This document shows positions 53,473 through 63,241 of a stretch of 64,000 nt of DNA, piece by piece. Made by a program: the position numbers and the translations under genes. Position 1 is the first letter of the stretch. Every line of letters starts with the position of its first letter. This DNA is from Brevundimonas sp. (lineage in GTDB: Bacteria; Pseudomonadota; Alphaproteobacteria; Caulobacterales; Caulobacteraceae), in contig SCVB01000070.1 of the NCBI GenBank assembly GCA_004296955.1, positions 1 through 64,000 on the forward strand, read 5' to 3'. Below the pieces are notes generated by a model. That model did no database searches and was not told the DNA's origin. It was given only the letters and a program-made list of their open reading frames with translations.

Positions 53473-54540
53473 TTGGCTGACCCCACGCCGCTACATCCCG
53501 ATGGGGCCCTGAGCCTGGCCCTTGCTGTCGTCGGCTCCTCGACGGCGCCGCTCGTCCTGCTGGACGGCGCCCTGAACGTCGTCGCGGCCAGCGCGTCCTT
53601 CTTCACGTTGTTCCGCATCGACCCGGCGGGCGCCGTGGGGGAATCCTTTCTCAATCTCGGCGAGGGCGAGTGGGACCTGCCCCGCCTTCGCTCCCTGCTG
53701 ACCGCCACCCTGTCCGGCGCGGCCGACGTCGACGCTTATGAGATGGATCTGGAAAGCGACCGCTTGGGCGGCCCCCGCTGCCTGCTGCTGAACGCCCATC
53801 TGCTGGCCTACGGGGACGGCGCCGAGGTCCGCCTGCTGCTGGGCATGTCCGACGTCACCGACGCCCGGGCCAGCGAGAAGCTGAAGGACGACCTGCTGCG
53901 CGAAAAGGCCATCCTCCTGCAGGAGGTCCAGCACCGGGTCGCCAACAGCCTGCAGATCATCGCCAGCGTCATCCTGCAGAGCGCCCGCAAGTCGCAGTCC
54001 GACGAGACACGCGACCATCTGCGCGACGCCCACAGCCGGGTCATGTCGGTCGCCGCCCTGCAGCAGCAGCTGGCCGCCTCACGCCTCGGCGAGGTTGCGC
54101 TGAAGCCCTATTTCGACCAGCTGTGCCTCAGCGTCGGCGCCTCGATGATCCGCGACCACAGTCAGCTGTCCCTGCATGTCGACTGCGACGACAGCGCCGT
54201 GGAGGCCGATGCATCCGTCAGCCTCGGTCTGATCGTCACCGAACTGGTGATCAATTCGCTGAAGCACGCCTTCCCGGGCGGGCGTCGCGGCCGGATCACC
54301 GTCAGCTATCACGCCCACGGCCCCAACTGGACCCTCGCGGTCGCGGACGATGGCGTGGGCATGCCCACGGACGCCGCCAGCGCAACGCCGGGCCTGGGCA
54401 CCAGCATCGTCGAGGCGTTGGCGAAACAGCTCAAGGCCCGCGTCCAGGTCGTCGGCGGCCATCCCGGGACCACCGTCTCGGTCATCCACAGCCAGATCAG
54501 CGCCGTCGAGGCGGACGCCGAAGTGATGCTCGCGGTCTGA
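53473..54540 (+). CDS. Sensor histidine kinase, HisKA_2 family
   Basis: 355 residues, cytoplasmic. PAS-like N domain (25-130), dimerisation/phosphoacceptor H154 in EVQHRVANSLQII of the HisKA_2/HWE type, then HATPase (LIVTELVINSLKHAF, VADDGVGMPTD, GLGTSIVEAL). TTG 53473 follows GGAGGG. This type feeds PhyR/NepR general stress signalling in alphaproteobacteria; no phyR is adjacent. Confidence 0.88.
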   Translation: MADPTPLHPDGALSLALAVVGSSTAPLVLLDGALNVVAASASFFTLFRIDPAGAVGESFLNLGEGEWDLPRLRSLLTATLSGAADVDAYEMDLESDRLGGPRCLLLNAHLLAYGDGAEVRLLLGMSDVTDARASEKLKDDLLREKAILLQEVQHRVANSLQIIASVILQSARKSQSDETRDHLRDAHSRVMSVAALQQQLAASRLGEVALKPYFDQLCLSVGASMIRDHSQLSLHVDCDDSAVEADASVSLGLIVTELVINSLKHAFPGGRRGRITVSYHAHGPNWTLAVADDGVGMPTDAASATPGLGTSIVEALAKQLKARVQVVGGHPGTTVSVIHSQISAVEADAEVMLAV

Positions 54541-54552
54541 TCGATCGGCGGG

Positions 54553-54954
54553 TCAGGCCGGCGGCAGCTGGTATGGATTCTCGACCGAGAGGCGGGATCC
54601 GGGAGGCAGACCCAGCTCCTCGAACGACCAGCGCAGCTCGGCGCCCTCGGGCCGCGACTCCAGGCAGCGGTCTTCCTTGATCCGGCGCAGGGTGATGATC
54701 GGGCCCTCGCTCGAATCCCGCACCACCGGCGTGATGTCTTCCTTGGCGGTGCAGCCGTTCGATGTGACCCAGAACACCGCCTCGTCGCGGGCGATGGCGG
54801 CGGCGTGGACCGGTTCGACCTGACCCGGCATCTCGGTCTGCGGCGGCGTCTGGAACCGGCCAGTGAGCTGCTGCACGGCGCTGCAGCCGGACAGGCCCGA
54901 CGTCACGGCCAGGGCGGCGACCAGGACAGCGCCCGGCGTAGCGATCCGTTTCAT
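54553..54954 (-). CDS. Small lipoprotein of unknown function
   Basis: 133 residues. Lipoprotein signal (MKRIATPGAVLVAALAVTSG, lipobox LSGC), then an unrecognised domain with FWVTSNGCTAKED ... IKEDRCLESRP (a likely disulfide) and LRWSFEELGLP. ATG 54954. Convergent with the kinase gene and downstream of the rpsD terminator. Confidence 0.7.
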   Translation of the reverse strand: MKRIATPGAVLVAALAVTSGLSGCSAVQQLTGRFQTPPQTEMPGQVEPVHAAAIARDEAVFWVTSNGCTAKEDITPVVRDSSEGPIITLRRIKEDRCLESRPEGAELRWSFEELGLPPGSRLSVENPYQLPPA

Positions 54955-55036
54955 CCCCGGCCTCCCGCGCCGAACCCTGATCCACTGAAAATGCGCCCGT
55001 TCGTTCCGCAAGGGAAGCCCGGACCGGGGGCGCAAA

Positions 55037-55064
55037 AAAGGCCCCGGAGCGATCCGGGGCCTTT
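55037..55064 (-). terminator. Intrinsic terminator of rpsD
   Basis: Perfect stem AAAGGCCCCGGA/TCCGGGGCCTTT with loop GCGA. On the minus strand it runs into TTTTTT, 60 bp past the rpsD stop. Confidence 0.88.
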
Positions 55065-55123
55065 GAAGTCTTCGGCGTCGCCCGGTCCGGCCGCGAGCGG
55101 CCGCGTCGGGAGCCTCTGCGTCC

Positions 55124-55741
55124 TTAGGACGAGTAGTATTCCACGACCAGGTTCGGCTCCATCTTCACCGGGAACGGCACGTCGGCCAGCTCCGGCACGC
55201 GGACGAAGCGGACCGAGAAGCCGCGGTCGCCGATCTCGATGTAGTCCGGGATGTCGCGCTCCGACGACTGCTGGGCCTCGAGGACCAGCGCCATGTTGCG
55301 GGACTTTTCCTTGACCTCGACGACGTCGCCGACCTTCAGACGGTACGACGCGATGTCGACCTTCTTGCCGTTGACGGTCACGTGGCCGTGGCTGACGAAC
55401 TGACGGGCGGACCAGACGGTCGGCGTGAATTTGGCGCGATAGACCAGGGCGTCGAGGCGCGACTCCAGCAGGCCGATCAGGTTCTCCGAGCTGTTGCCCT
55501 TGCGACGCGAGGCTTCCTCGTAGGTCGCGGCGAACTGCTTCTCGGTGATGTTGCCGTAGTAGCCCTTCAGCTTCTGCTTGGCCTTCAGCTGCAGGCCGAA
55601 GTCAGAGACCTTCTGCTTGCGACGCTGGCCGTGCTGGCCGGGGCCGTACGAGCGTTTGTTGACGGGGGACTTGGCGCGACCCCACAGGTTTTCACCCATG
55701 ACCCGGTCGAGTTTGTACTTGGCGCTATGGCGCTTGGACAT
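55124..55741 (-). CDS. rpsD: 30S ribosomal protein S4
   Basis: 205 residues, complete. [20 protein letters not shown] at the N terminus, [15 protein letters not shown], and the S4 RNA-binding domain ([35 protein letters not shown]). Monocistronic, with its own terminator. Confidence 0.98.
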   Translation of the reverse strand: MSKRHSAKYKLDRVMGENLWGRAKSPVNKRSYGPGQHGQRRKQKVSDFGLQLKAKQKLKGYYGNITEKQFAATYEEASRRKGNSSENLIGLLESRLDALVYRAKFTPTVWSARQFVSHGHVTVNGKKVDIASYRLKVGDVVEVKEKSRNMALVLEAQQSSERDIPDYIEIGDRGFSVRFVRVPELADVPFPVKMEPNLVVEYYSS

Positions 55742-55889
55742 ATGTCACTCTTCTCATGATGCGGCCCGGTCCCTCCCCAACTGGAGAGACGATCTCAACG
55801 GCGGTCCACGCATCGTCCGTAGTGGTTCGCGCAGAGGGGCGAGCCCGACGGCGTGAAGGGCGCGCTTATGACGGGGTCGCGGCCATCCG

Positions 55890-56825
55890 TCAAGGCCGGG
55901 CGGCGGGCTCCGGAACCCAGACGAAACCGTCGTCGCGGCGCTGGAACCGCCCCAGGCCCGGGAAGGGGAAGTGGCCGGCGTAGATCCGCTGCTCGCCCGC
56001 GGCGCCGCGTTCCAGCAGCCCCTGCCGGGTGGCGATCGCCGCGGCGCTGTCGCTGTCCCAGGCGTTGACCCATTCCGGCCGCTGCACTGACAGGACGGAA
56101 CTGTGCATGGCGTCGCCGATATAGAGCAGGCGCTCGGCGCCCGAGGCGATCTCGAACCCGCTGTGTCCGGGCGTATGCCCCTCAAGGGCGACGGGCGTGA
56201 TGCCGGGTACGATTTCGGCGCCGAAGGTGAAGGTTTCGACCTTCGGCCGGATCGTGCGCACCAGATCGGCCATTGGGGCCTGGCTCTGGAGGTCCGCCCA
56301 TTCGGCGGCACTCATGCGGATGGCGGCGTTGGGGAAAACCAGCGCGCCATTCGCGATCAGCCCCCCAACGTGGTCGCCGTGGCTGTGCGAAATCAGGATG
56401 TCCGTGACCTGCGCCGGCGCGGTCCCCGCCGCCTCCAGCGAGGCCTGCAGACGGTTCTGGGTCCCCATCTGTCCGCCCGCGCCGGTGTCGATCAGCACGA
56501 CACGGCCGCCGGCCTTCACAAGCAGCGGCTGGACGGACAGGTGGATGGTTTCCCCGTCCTGACCGGCTCCGCGCAGCGTGGACCGAATTGCGTCGGGATC
56601 AGGCCACGGGCTCTGACCCGCCTCGTTCGGAAGGGCCAGATCGCCGTCCTTCAGGGCCACCGCCTCCAGGGTCCCGATGTGAAAGGGGAAGGCCCCCGAG
56701 GCGACGGCTGCCTGCGGCGACACCGTCGGTGCTGCCGGCTCGCCCTTTCTCTCGGCCTCCGACGAACAGGCGGCGATCGAGCCGAGGATCAGGACGGCGG
56801 CGGCAAGGCGGGCGTGGACGTTCAT
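55890..56825 (-). CDS. MBL-fold metallo-hydrolase lipoprotein
   Basis: 311 residues. Lipoprotein signal (LAAAVLILGSIAAC). MBL metal motif HSHGDHVGG, then EGHTPGHSGF and YIGDAMHSS. Related to quorum-quenching lactonase-like/NAPE-PLD type MBL proteins; substrate unknown. Upstream of the superoxide dismutase direction-wise, 86-bp gap. Confidence 0.86.
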   Translation of the reverse strand: MNVHARLAAAVLILGSIAACSSEAERKGEPAAPTVSPQAAVASGAFPFHIGTLEAVALKDGDLALPNEAGQSPWPDPDAIRSTLRGAGQDGETIHLSVQPLLVKAGGRVVLIDTGAGGQMGTQNRLQASLEAAGTAPAQVTDILISHSHGDHVGGLIANGALVFPNAAIRMSAAEWADLQSQAPMADLVRTIRPKVETFTFGAEIVPGITPVALEGHTPGHSGFEIASGAERLLYIGDAMHSSVLSVQRPEWVNAWDSDSAAAIATRQGLLERGAAGEQRIYAGHFPFPGLGRFQRRDDGFVWVPEPAARP

Positions 56826-56911
56826 CGGTCGGCTCTCCGGTCGGACTACGGCGACGCTTCAGATAGGACGCCCCGTCCGCCGCACCAGACCGGCGCGGCG
56901 GCTTCGGGCAA

Positions 56912-57523
56912 TCAGGTCGCGGCGGCGAACAGCTCACTGGCCTTGTTCCAGTTCACCACCGACCAGAAGGCTTTCAGATATTCGGCCCGCCGGTTCTGGT
57001 ATTTCAGATAATAGGCGTGCTCCCAGACATCGGCCGCCAGCACCACGGCGCCCTTTTCGTCGGCCACGTCCATCAGCGGATTGTCCTGGTTCGGCGTCGA
57101 GGTGACCTTGAGCTTGCCGTCCTGGACGATCAGCCAGGCCCAGCCCGAGCCGAACTGGCCGGCGCCGGCGGCGTTGAAGGCCTCCTTGAACTTGTCCATC
57201 CCGCCGAGATCTCGGTCGATGGCGGCGGCCAGCTCGGCCGACGGTTCGCCGGTCTTGCCCTGCGGCGCCAGCAGCTCCCAGAACAGGCTGTGGTTCCAGT
57301 GTCCGCCGCCGTTGTTGCGCACGGCCTTGGGAGCCTTGGAGATATTGGCGAACAGCTCTTCCAGCGATTTGCCCTGCAGGGCGCTGTCGGCGTCCACGGC
57401 CTTGTTCAGATTGTCGACATAGGCCTGGTGGTGCTTGTCGTGGTGGAAGGTCATCGTCTCCTTGTCGATGGCCGGCTCCAGGGCGTCATAGGCATAGGGG
57501 AGGGGCGGAAGCGTAAAGGCCAT
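56912..57523 (-). CDS. sodA: Fe/Mn superoxide dismutase
   Basis: 203 residues. Metal ligands in [27 protein letters not shown], and [19 protein letters not shown]. GGHxNHSLFW together with [10 protein letters not shown] (Gln in the Mn position) favours an Mn-type or cambialistic enzyme. ATG 57523 follows GGAG. Symbol is tentative (sodA vs sodB). Confidence 0.93.
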   Translation of the reverse strand: MAFTLPPLPYAYDALEPAIDKETMTFHHDKHHQAYVDNLNKAVDADSALQGKSLEELFANISKAPKAVRNNGGGHWNHSLFWELLAPQGKTGEPSAELAAAIDRDLGGMDKFKEAFNAAGAGQFGSGWAWLIVQDGKLKVTSTPNQDNPLMDVADEKGAVVLAADVWEHAYYLKYQNRRAEYLKAFWSVVNWNKASELFAAAT

Positions 57524-57612
57524 GGGGAGGCTCCTTCGACAGGTTTCGGGGGGAGCCCTCATCTAGGCGCCCGTTCCCCAAACCCAAGCCCGGCCGCCGG
57601 ATTCCGTTCCGA

Positions 57613-57846
57613 TCAAACCGCCGGCAGATTGGCCTTCAGACAGTCGCGCACCGCCCGCCGCAGGTCGCCCGTGGCCGAGGCGAAATCCACCCCCTCGGCG
57701 TCGAACACCGCCCGCACGGCCGCATCCAGGCCGTTGGGCAGGGCCTCGAGCACCCGCTTCTCCCCCTTGGGATGCAGGCAGAAGCCGACCTCCCTGCACA
57801 GGGCGGCGAACATCTCGGCATGGGCGGCTTCGGAAGTCTGGGTCAT
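57613..57846 (-). CDS. Small hypothetical protein
   Basis: 77 residues (SEAAHAEMFAALCREVGFCL, NGLDAAVRAVFDAEGVDFAS), helical, two cysteines. Not recognised. Lies between the DUF4350-like gene and sodA, all on the minus strand. Confidence 0.6.
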   Translation of the reverse strand: MTQTSEAAHAEMFAALCREVGFCLHPKGEKRVLEALPNGLDAAVRAVFDAEGVDFASATGDLRRAVRDCLKANLPAV

Positions 57847-57866
57847 GGGCCGCTCCTAGCACGGAC

Positions 57867-58817
57867 TCACGGCAGCAGACCGGTCAGCCAGTGCATTATG
57901 TTGAGTCCGAACTGCGCATTGCCCGGGGCAGCGTTCATGCCGAAGCGGAGGTCGGGCCGCCCGTCGTCGAACCGCACCAGTTGGGCCGACAGCATGCCGG
58001 CCTCGCCCAGCACCACGACCCGCCCCTCGCCATGGCTGAAGGCCAGCCCCTGGGCCGCCAAGGCGGGACGCGACAGCTCCGCCAGGGCGGCTTCGGACTC
58101 CCGGCTGCGTGCGAGCCGTTCGCCCAACGCCTGCAGGGTCGGCAGGTCCGGCGCCTCGCGCGCGCCGGACGGCAGGGGCAACAGGACCGTCGCCCCGTCC
58201 GGCCCGCTCAGCGACTGGCCGGTGAAGGCGACGACCGCCTCGACCCGTTCGTCGGGGCTCCGGCCGGTCAGGATCGGATGGTCTCCCAGCGCCTCGCGGC
58301 CGTAGGTCAGTCTGGTCGTCAGTTCGCGGCCGTCCGTGGTGAAGGCGTAGCCGACGCCCATGCCGACGCCGAACCGCGCCGCCAGATCCGCCGCCGCCGT
58401 CCCGAACGGCGCGTGGTCCGCGATCAGCAGCAGCTTGCCGCCGTTCCGGACCCAGGCCTCCAGGGCCGCGCCTTCCGACTCCGTGAAGGTGGGCGGCGCG
58501 GGGTCCTCGTGAACCGCGCCGGCGTTGGCGATGACCAGCACATCGACGCCGTCCAGTCCGCCCGCGTCGAAGCGGGCGGTCCCTCCGCGCACCTCATGGC
58601 CATCGGCTCTCAGCAGGGCGGCGAACGGCGCATAGCGGCCGTCGACGGTATGGAAATTGTTGTGCGCCCCGTCGATCACCACCACCGGCGCGGCGGCGGC
58701 GTAGGCCGGTCGGGCGACGGTCGGCTGGAAGCCGGGATCCGTCATCTGCTGCGCCTGCGCCGGCAGGGCGAAGGCGGTCAGGGCGAAAAGGCTGAGCGCC
58801 AGGGCGGACCGTCTCAT
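57867..58817 (-). CDS. Secreted DUF4350-like protein
   Basis: 316 residues with signal peptide (MRRSALALSLFALTAFALPAQA). VVVIDGAHNNFHTVDGRYAP, VLVIANAGAVHED and LLLIADHAPFGTAAADLAARFG match the glutamine-amidotransferase-like DUF4350 family; it lacks the catalytic Cys triad of true amidotransferases. Role unknown. 42 bp downstream of fghA. Confidence 0.8.
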   Translation of the reverse strand: MRRSALALSLFALTAFALPAQAQQMTDPGFQPTVARPAYAAAAPVVVIDGAHNNFHTVDGRYAPFAALLRADGHEVRGGTARFDAGGLDGVDVLVIANAGAVHEDPAPPTFTESEGAALEAWVRNGGKLLLIADHAPFGTAAADLAARFGVGMGVGYAFTTDGRELTTRLTYGREALGDHPILTGRSPDERVEAVVAFTGQSLSGPDGATVLLPLPSGAREAPDLPTLQALGERLARSRESEAALAELSRPALAAQGLAFSHGEGRVVVLGEAGMLSAQLVRFDDGRPDLRFGMNAAPGNAQFGLNIMHWLTGLLP

Positions 58818-58859
58818 CGAAATCCCTCCGGTTCGGGGCCGGACGCTAGCACATCCCCC

Positions 58860-59693
58860 TCAGGCCTTCAGCCGCGCCGCGTGGAAGGCGACATGGTCGG
58901 CGATGAAACTGGCCATGAAGAAATAGGAGTGGTCGTAGCCGGGCTGCATCCGCAGGGTGAGCGTCTGCCCCGCCGTCTCCGCCGCGGCGACCAGCAGCTC
59001 CGGCTTCAACTGCTCCGCAAGGAAGGGATCGGCGTCGCCCTGGTCGATCAGGATGTCGTCGTAACACCCCTCGCCGACCCCGTCCTCGATCAGCCGCGCG
59101 GCGTCGTGGGCGTCCCACACCCCGCGATCCGGGCCGAGGTAGGCGTTGAAGGCCTTCTCCCCCCACGGACACCGCGTCGGCGACGAAATCGGCGCGAAAG
59201 CGGAGACCGAGCGGAACAGGTGCGGATGCCGCAGGGCCAGGGTCAGCGCCCCGTGTCCGCCCATCGAATGGCCGCTGATCGACCGCGCCTTCGTCGTCGG
59301 GAACTCGGCGTCGATCAGGCCGATCAACTCCCCGACGACATAGCTTTCCATCTGGAAATGCGGCGCCCACGGCGCCTCGGTGGCGTCGACATAGAAGCCC
59401 GCCCCCTGCCCCAGGTCATAGGCCGGATCGTCCGCGACGCCCTCGCCTCGCGGCGAGGTGTCCGGCGCGACGATGATCACCCCGTGCTCGGCCGCCGACG
59501 CATAGGCCCCGGCCTTGGTGGTGAAATTGTCCTCGGTGCAGGTCAGGCCCGACAGCCAGATCAGCACCGGAAACGGCCCCTCGCCCGGCGGCGTGAACAC
59601 CGACAGGGTCATGGGCGTGCCGGTCGTGGCGCTGTCGTGGCGGAGGTAGCGCAGGGTTCCGCCGTGGACGGCGTGGGTCTTCAGGGTTTCCAT
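58860..59693 (-). CDS. fghA: S-formylglutathione hydrolase
   Basis: 277 residues. Nucleophile GHSMGGHGAL, Asp in QGDADPFL and His in GYDHSYFF; LSGLTCTEDNFTTKAG is the family start. Hydrolyses S-formylglutathione in formaldehyde detoxification, acting after frmA. A dyad repeat separates it from the upstream VOC gene. Confidence 0.94.
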   Translation of the reverse strand: METLKTHAVHGGTLRYLRHDSATTGTPMTLSVFTPPGEGPFPVLIWLSGLTCTEDNFTTKAGAYASAAEHGVIIVAPDTSPRGEGVADDPAYDLGQGAGFYVDATEAPWAPHFQMESYVVGELIGLIDAEFPTTKARSISGHSMGGHGALTLALRHPHLFRSVSAFAPISSPTRCPWGEKAFNAYLGPDRGVWDAHDAARLIEDGVGEGCYDDILIDQGDADPFLAEQLKPELLVAAAETAGQTLTLRMQPGYDHSYFFMASFIADHVAFHAARLKA

Positions 59694-59721
59694 ACCCGCC
59701 CCTCTACCGCCCTCCTCGTCA

Positions 59722-59751
59722 TCCCGGAAGCCGCGCAGCGGCTATCCGGGA
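59722..59751. repeat. REP-like palindrome between fghA and VOC gene
   Basis: TCCCGGA-AGCCGC-gca-GCGGCT-A-TCCGGGA: 13 paired bases with one bulge. It covers the VOC stop codon and resembles the TCATCCCGGA... extragenic repeats of Caulobacterales. May act as a processing or termination element. Confidence 0.6.
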
Positions 59752-60125
59752 CGATGCAGGGCGCAGATCTTGTTGCCGGACGGATCGCGCAGATAGGCCA
59801 GATAAAGCTTTCCAACCGGGAGTTCGCGGAATCCGGGCGGGTTCTCAATGGCGACGCCGCCGCTCTCGGCGCCCGCCTTGTGAAAGGCGTCGACCGCCTC
59901 CGGGCTGGCGGCCGCGAAACCGATGGTGCCGCCGTTGGCGTGGCAGGCGGGCCCGCCGTCAATCGGTGCGCCGACCGCAAAGGCGCCCATGCGCGTGCGC
60001 CACCAGTACCGCCCCTTGGCGTCCGGCCCACTGCCCGGCTCGTGCCCGAGCGCGCCCAGCGCCGCATCATAGAATTTCCGCGACGCTTCGACGTCGTTGG
60101 CACCGACGGTGACGTGGGTGAACAT
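59742..60125 (-). CDS. VOC family protein (glyoxalase-like)
   Basis: 127 residues of the vicinal-oxygen-chelate superfamily (VTVGANDVEASRKFYDAALG, YWWRTRMGAFAVG, YLAYLRDPSGNKICALH). Sits between frmA and fghA on the same strand, so a glutathione/aldehyde role is likely (inference). RBS AGGGAG upstream of the ATG. Confidence 0.88.
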   Translation of the reverse strand: MFTHVTVGANDVEASRKFYDAALGALGHEPGSGPDAKGRYWWRTRMGAFAVGAPIDGGPACHANGGTIGFAAASPEAVDAFHKAGAESGGVAIENPPGFRELPVGKLYLAYLRDPSGNKICALHRPG

Positions 60126-60188
60126 GGCTTATATATCTCCCTGCTTCAGGACAGTTTTTTTAAACAACTATCCCGGCGACGCAAGCCT

Positions 60189-61295
<1,107 letters not shown>

Positions 61296-61399
61296 GGGCG
61301 GGTCCTTTCGCGAGTCAGCCACGGTTCTAGCGGTCCGGCAGCCGCGCCGAAACCGCCTTGACCATTGCCAGCCGGATCCGGATCGCTATCCGTTCTGCT

Positions 61400-61771
61400 A
61401 TGGCCAAGGCGACGAAGGCAAACCTCTATCTCCGTGTCCGACGTTGGGTCGATCACGACATCGCGCATCGATACAAGTCGCCGGTCCTGGGGCTCAGTTT
61501 CATTGCGGCGATATTCCTCGGGTTCCTGTCCCGCAATCTTGAGCGACCATCATCCTGGGTCGCCTGGGCGCTGGCCATGGCCCTCGTCCTTGCGTGGAAC
61601 GCCTTCGTCATCTGGCGCGCTGTCCGGATTGTTCGAGCGTTCTCGGTAAAGGGCGACCGGGACTACGATCAAAGGGTCAAGTTCACCCTCGATCCCGAAC
61701 ACCAGCGAAGCGAAAGCGTCAGCGCGACGTCGCAACGCAAGCGCTCGCGGCGGCGGCGGTCGCGAGGCTGA
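61400..61771 (+). CDS. Small membrane protein of unknown function
   Basis: About 123 residues: two hydrophobic segments ([37 protein letters not shown]) and a strongly basic C terminus ([13 protein letters not shown]). Start uncertain (ATG 61400 or TTG 61358). Its TGA overlaps the sirtuin ATG by one base (TGATG). Confidence 0.6.
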   Translation: MAKATKANLYLRVRRWVDHDIAHRYKSPVLGLSFIAAIFLGFLSRNLERPSSWVAWALAMALVLAWNAFVIWRAVRIVRAFSVKGDRDYDQRVKFTLDPEHQRSESVSATSQRKRSRRRRSRG

Positions 61772-62484
61772 TGCCCGACCGCCGCAACCTCGTCATCCTC
61801 ACCGGCGCCGGCATATCCGCCGAGTCCGGCGTGCCGACCTTCCGGGCCGACGACGGCCTGTGGATGGGCCATCGGATCGAGGACGTCGCCACGCCGGAGG
61901 CCTTCGCCCGCGATCCGGCGCTGGTGCAGGATTTCTACAACAAGAGACGGCGGCAGCTGCCGACCGTGCATCCCAACGCCGCCCACCACGCCCTCGCCGA
62001 CCTCGCGGCCCGCTGGCAAGGCGACTTCCTGCTGGTCACCCAGAATGTCGACGACCTGCACGACCGCGCCCATGCGGCGACCCCGCCCGCGCCCGGATTT
62101 GAGCTGATCCACATGCATGGCGAACTGCTGAAGGCGTCCTGCACCCGCACCGGTCGGGTCTGCGACTGGCCCGGCGACCTGGCCGTGGACGAAGCGTCGC
62201 CTCACCATCCGCAGGGCCGGCTGCGGCCGCATATCGTCTGGTTCGGCGAGATGCCGCTGCGCATGGAGCGGATCGAGGCGGCGCTGGCGCGGTGCGACCT
62301 GTTCGTCTCGATCGGCACCTCGGGCGCGGTCTGGCCGGCCGCAGGGTTCGTGCATCTGGCCCGGCGCGCGGGCGCCCGCACGGTCGAGCTGAACCTCGAT
62401 CCGTCGCAGATCAGCGACCTGTTCGACGAGGTACGCCGCGGTCCGGCGACGGAGGTCGTGCCCGCGTTCTGCGCGACAGTCTGA
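61771..62484 (+). CDS. NAD-dependent protein deacylase (sirtuin, CobB-like)
   Basis: 237 residues. NAD motif [25 protein letters not shown], catalytic H116 in HMHGELL, and the CobB run [13 protein letters not shown] and [14 protein letters not shown]. The first zinc Cys pair C124/C131 (SCTRTGRVC) is present, but the second pair that CobB has before LRPHxVWFGE is replaced by DEASPHHPQ, so zinc binding may be lost. ATG overlaps the upstream gene. Confidence 0.9.
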   Translation: MPDRRNLVILTGAGISAESGVPTFRADDGLWMGHRIEDVATPEAFARDPALVQDFYNKRRRQLPTVHPNAAHHALADLAARWQGDFLLVTQNVDDLHDRAHAATPPAPGFELIHMHGELLKASCTRTGRVCDWPGDLAVDEASPHHPQGRLRPHIVWFGEMPLRMERIEAALARCDLFVSIGTSGAVWPAAGFVHLARRAGARTVELNLDPSQISDLFDEVRRGPATEVVPAFCATV

Positions 62485-62533
62485 GCCCGACCGTGGTCGG
62501 CGCCGGCGGCATCGCATGCACGCTTGACGAAAA

Positions 62534-62570
62534 GTAACGCTGAGGTTACATGATGTCACCTGTAGGTGAC
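62534..62570. promoter_or_regulatory. Tandem inverted repeats before membrane-protein/XRE pair
   Basis: GTAAC-N6-GTTAC (62534-62549) followed by GTCACCT-GT-AGGTGAC (62555-62570), the second perfect. They sit just upstream of the ATG at 62589 and are candidate operators for the XRE regulator encoded two genes on. Confidence 0.55.
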
Positions 62571-62588
62571 ACGAAAGGCTTGATCCCC

Positions 62589-63029
62589 ATGGGACGGTCC
62601 GACATCGAGCTGGCCGAACGGGTGGTTCGGCGCCGGGCCTGGGCCGCCGTTCTTCTGGGCGGGCTCTTCATACTGTCGCAGGCCCTCAGCCTGGGCGACC
62701 CGCCGCTGGGCTCCTCGGAGGTGACCCATCTGGCCGCCTGGCTTCTGTGGGCTGCCGCCTTCGCCCTCTTCCTGGGCTGGAGCACGGGCCTGTTCCGGGG
62801 ACGGACCCTCATGGGCCTGATTAACGACGAGGGCACGATCGAGCATCGGCGACGGGCCCTCGGGACCGGCTTCTGGAGCGCGGTGATCGCCGCCTTCATG
62901 GCCTACTGGGCCAGCTTCTATGAGCCGATCGCCGTGCGCGACGCCTGCCGAATGATCGTCACCTTCGCCGCCGCCCCGGCCCTGATCCGGTTCGGATGGC
63001 TCGAACTCCGGGCCCTGCGCGATGGGTGA
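62589..63029 (+). CDS. Four-helix membrane protein paired with XRE regulator
   Basis: 146 residues, about four membrane segments (AWAAVLLGGLFILSQALSLG; LAAWLLWAAAFALFLGWSTG; FWSAVIAAFMAYWASFYEPI). ATG 62589 with AAAGG upstream; the upstream ATG 62550 lies inside the operator palindrome. Not a recognised family; resembles small membrane partners of single-HTH regulators. Overlaps the XRE gene by 8 bp. Confidence 0.75.
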   Translation: MGRSDIELAERVVRRRAWAAVLLGGLFILSQALSLGDPPLGSSEVTHLAAWLLWAAAFALFLGWSTGLFRGRTLMGLINDEGTIEHRRRALGTGFWSAVIAAFMAYWASFYEPIAVRDACRMIVTFAAAPALIRFGWLELRALRDG

Positions 63030-63231
63030 GCGGCTCGGCAACCGGTTGAAGGCGGCGCGCGCCGAGCTGGGCCTGACCCAGGCCGACCTGGCCGGGCTGG
63101 TCGGCGTCACCCGCAAGACCGTCAATACCGTCGAGAACGGCGTGTTCGTGCCCTCGACCCTGCTCGCCCTCCGCCTCGCCCATGCGCTGGGCCGGCCGGT
63201 CGAGGCCCTGTTCCACATCGAACCCGAATAA
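63022..63231 (+). CDS. XRE family transcriptional regulator, small
   Basis: 69 residues, essentially one Cro/C1-type HTH (LKAARAELGLTQADLAGLVG, VTRKTVNTVENGVFVPS). Similar to YozG-type regulators that are cotranscribed with a small membrane protein. ATG 63022 lies within the preceding gene. Confidence 0.9.
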   Translation: MGERLGNRLKAARAELGLTQADLAGLVGVTRKTVNTVENGVFVPSTLLALRLAHALGRPVEALFHIEPE

Positions 63232-63241
63232 GGCTCATCCC

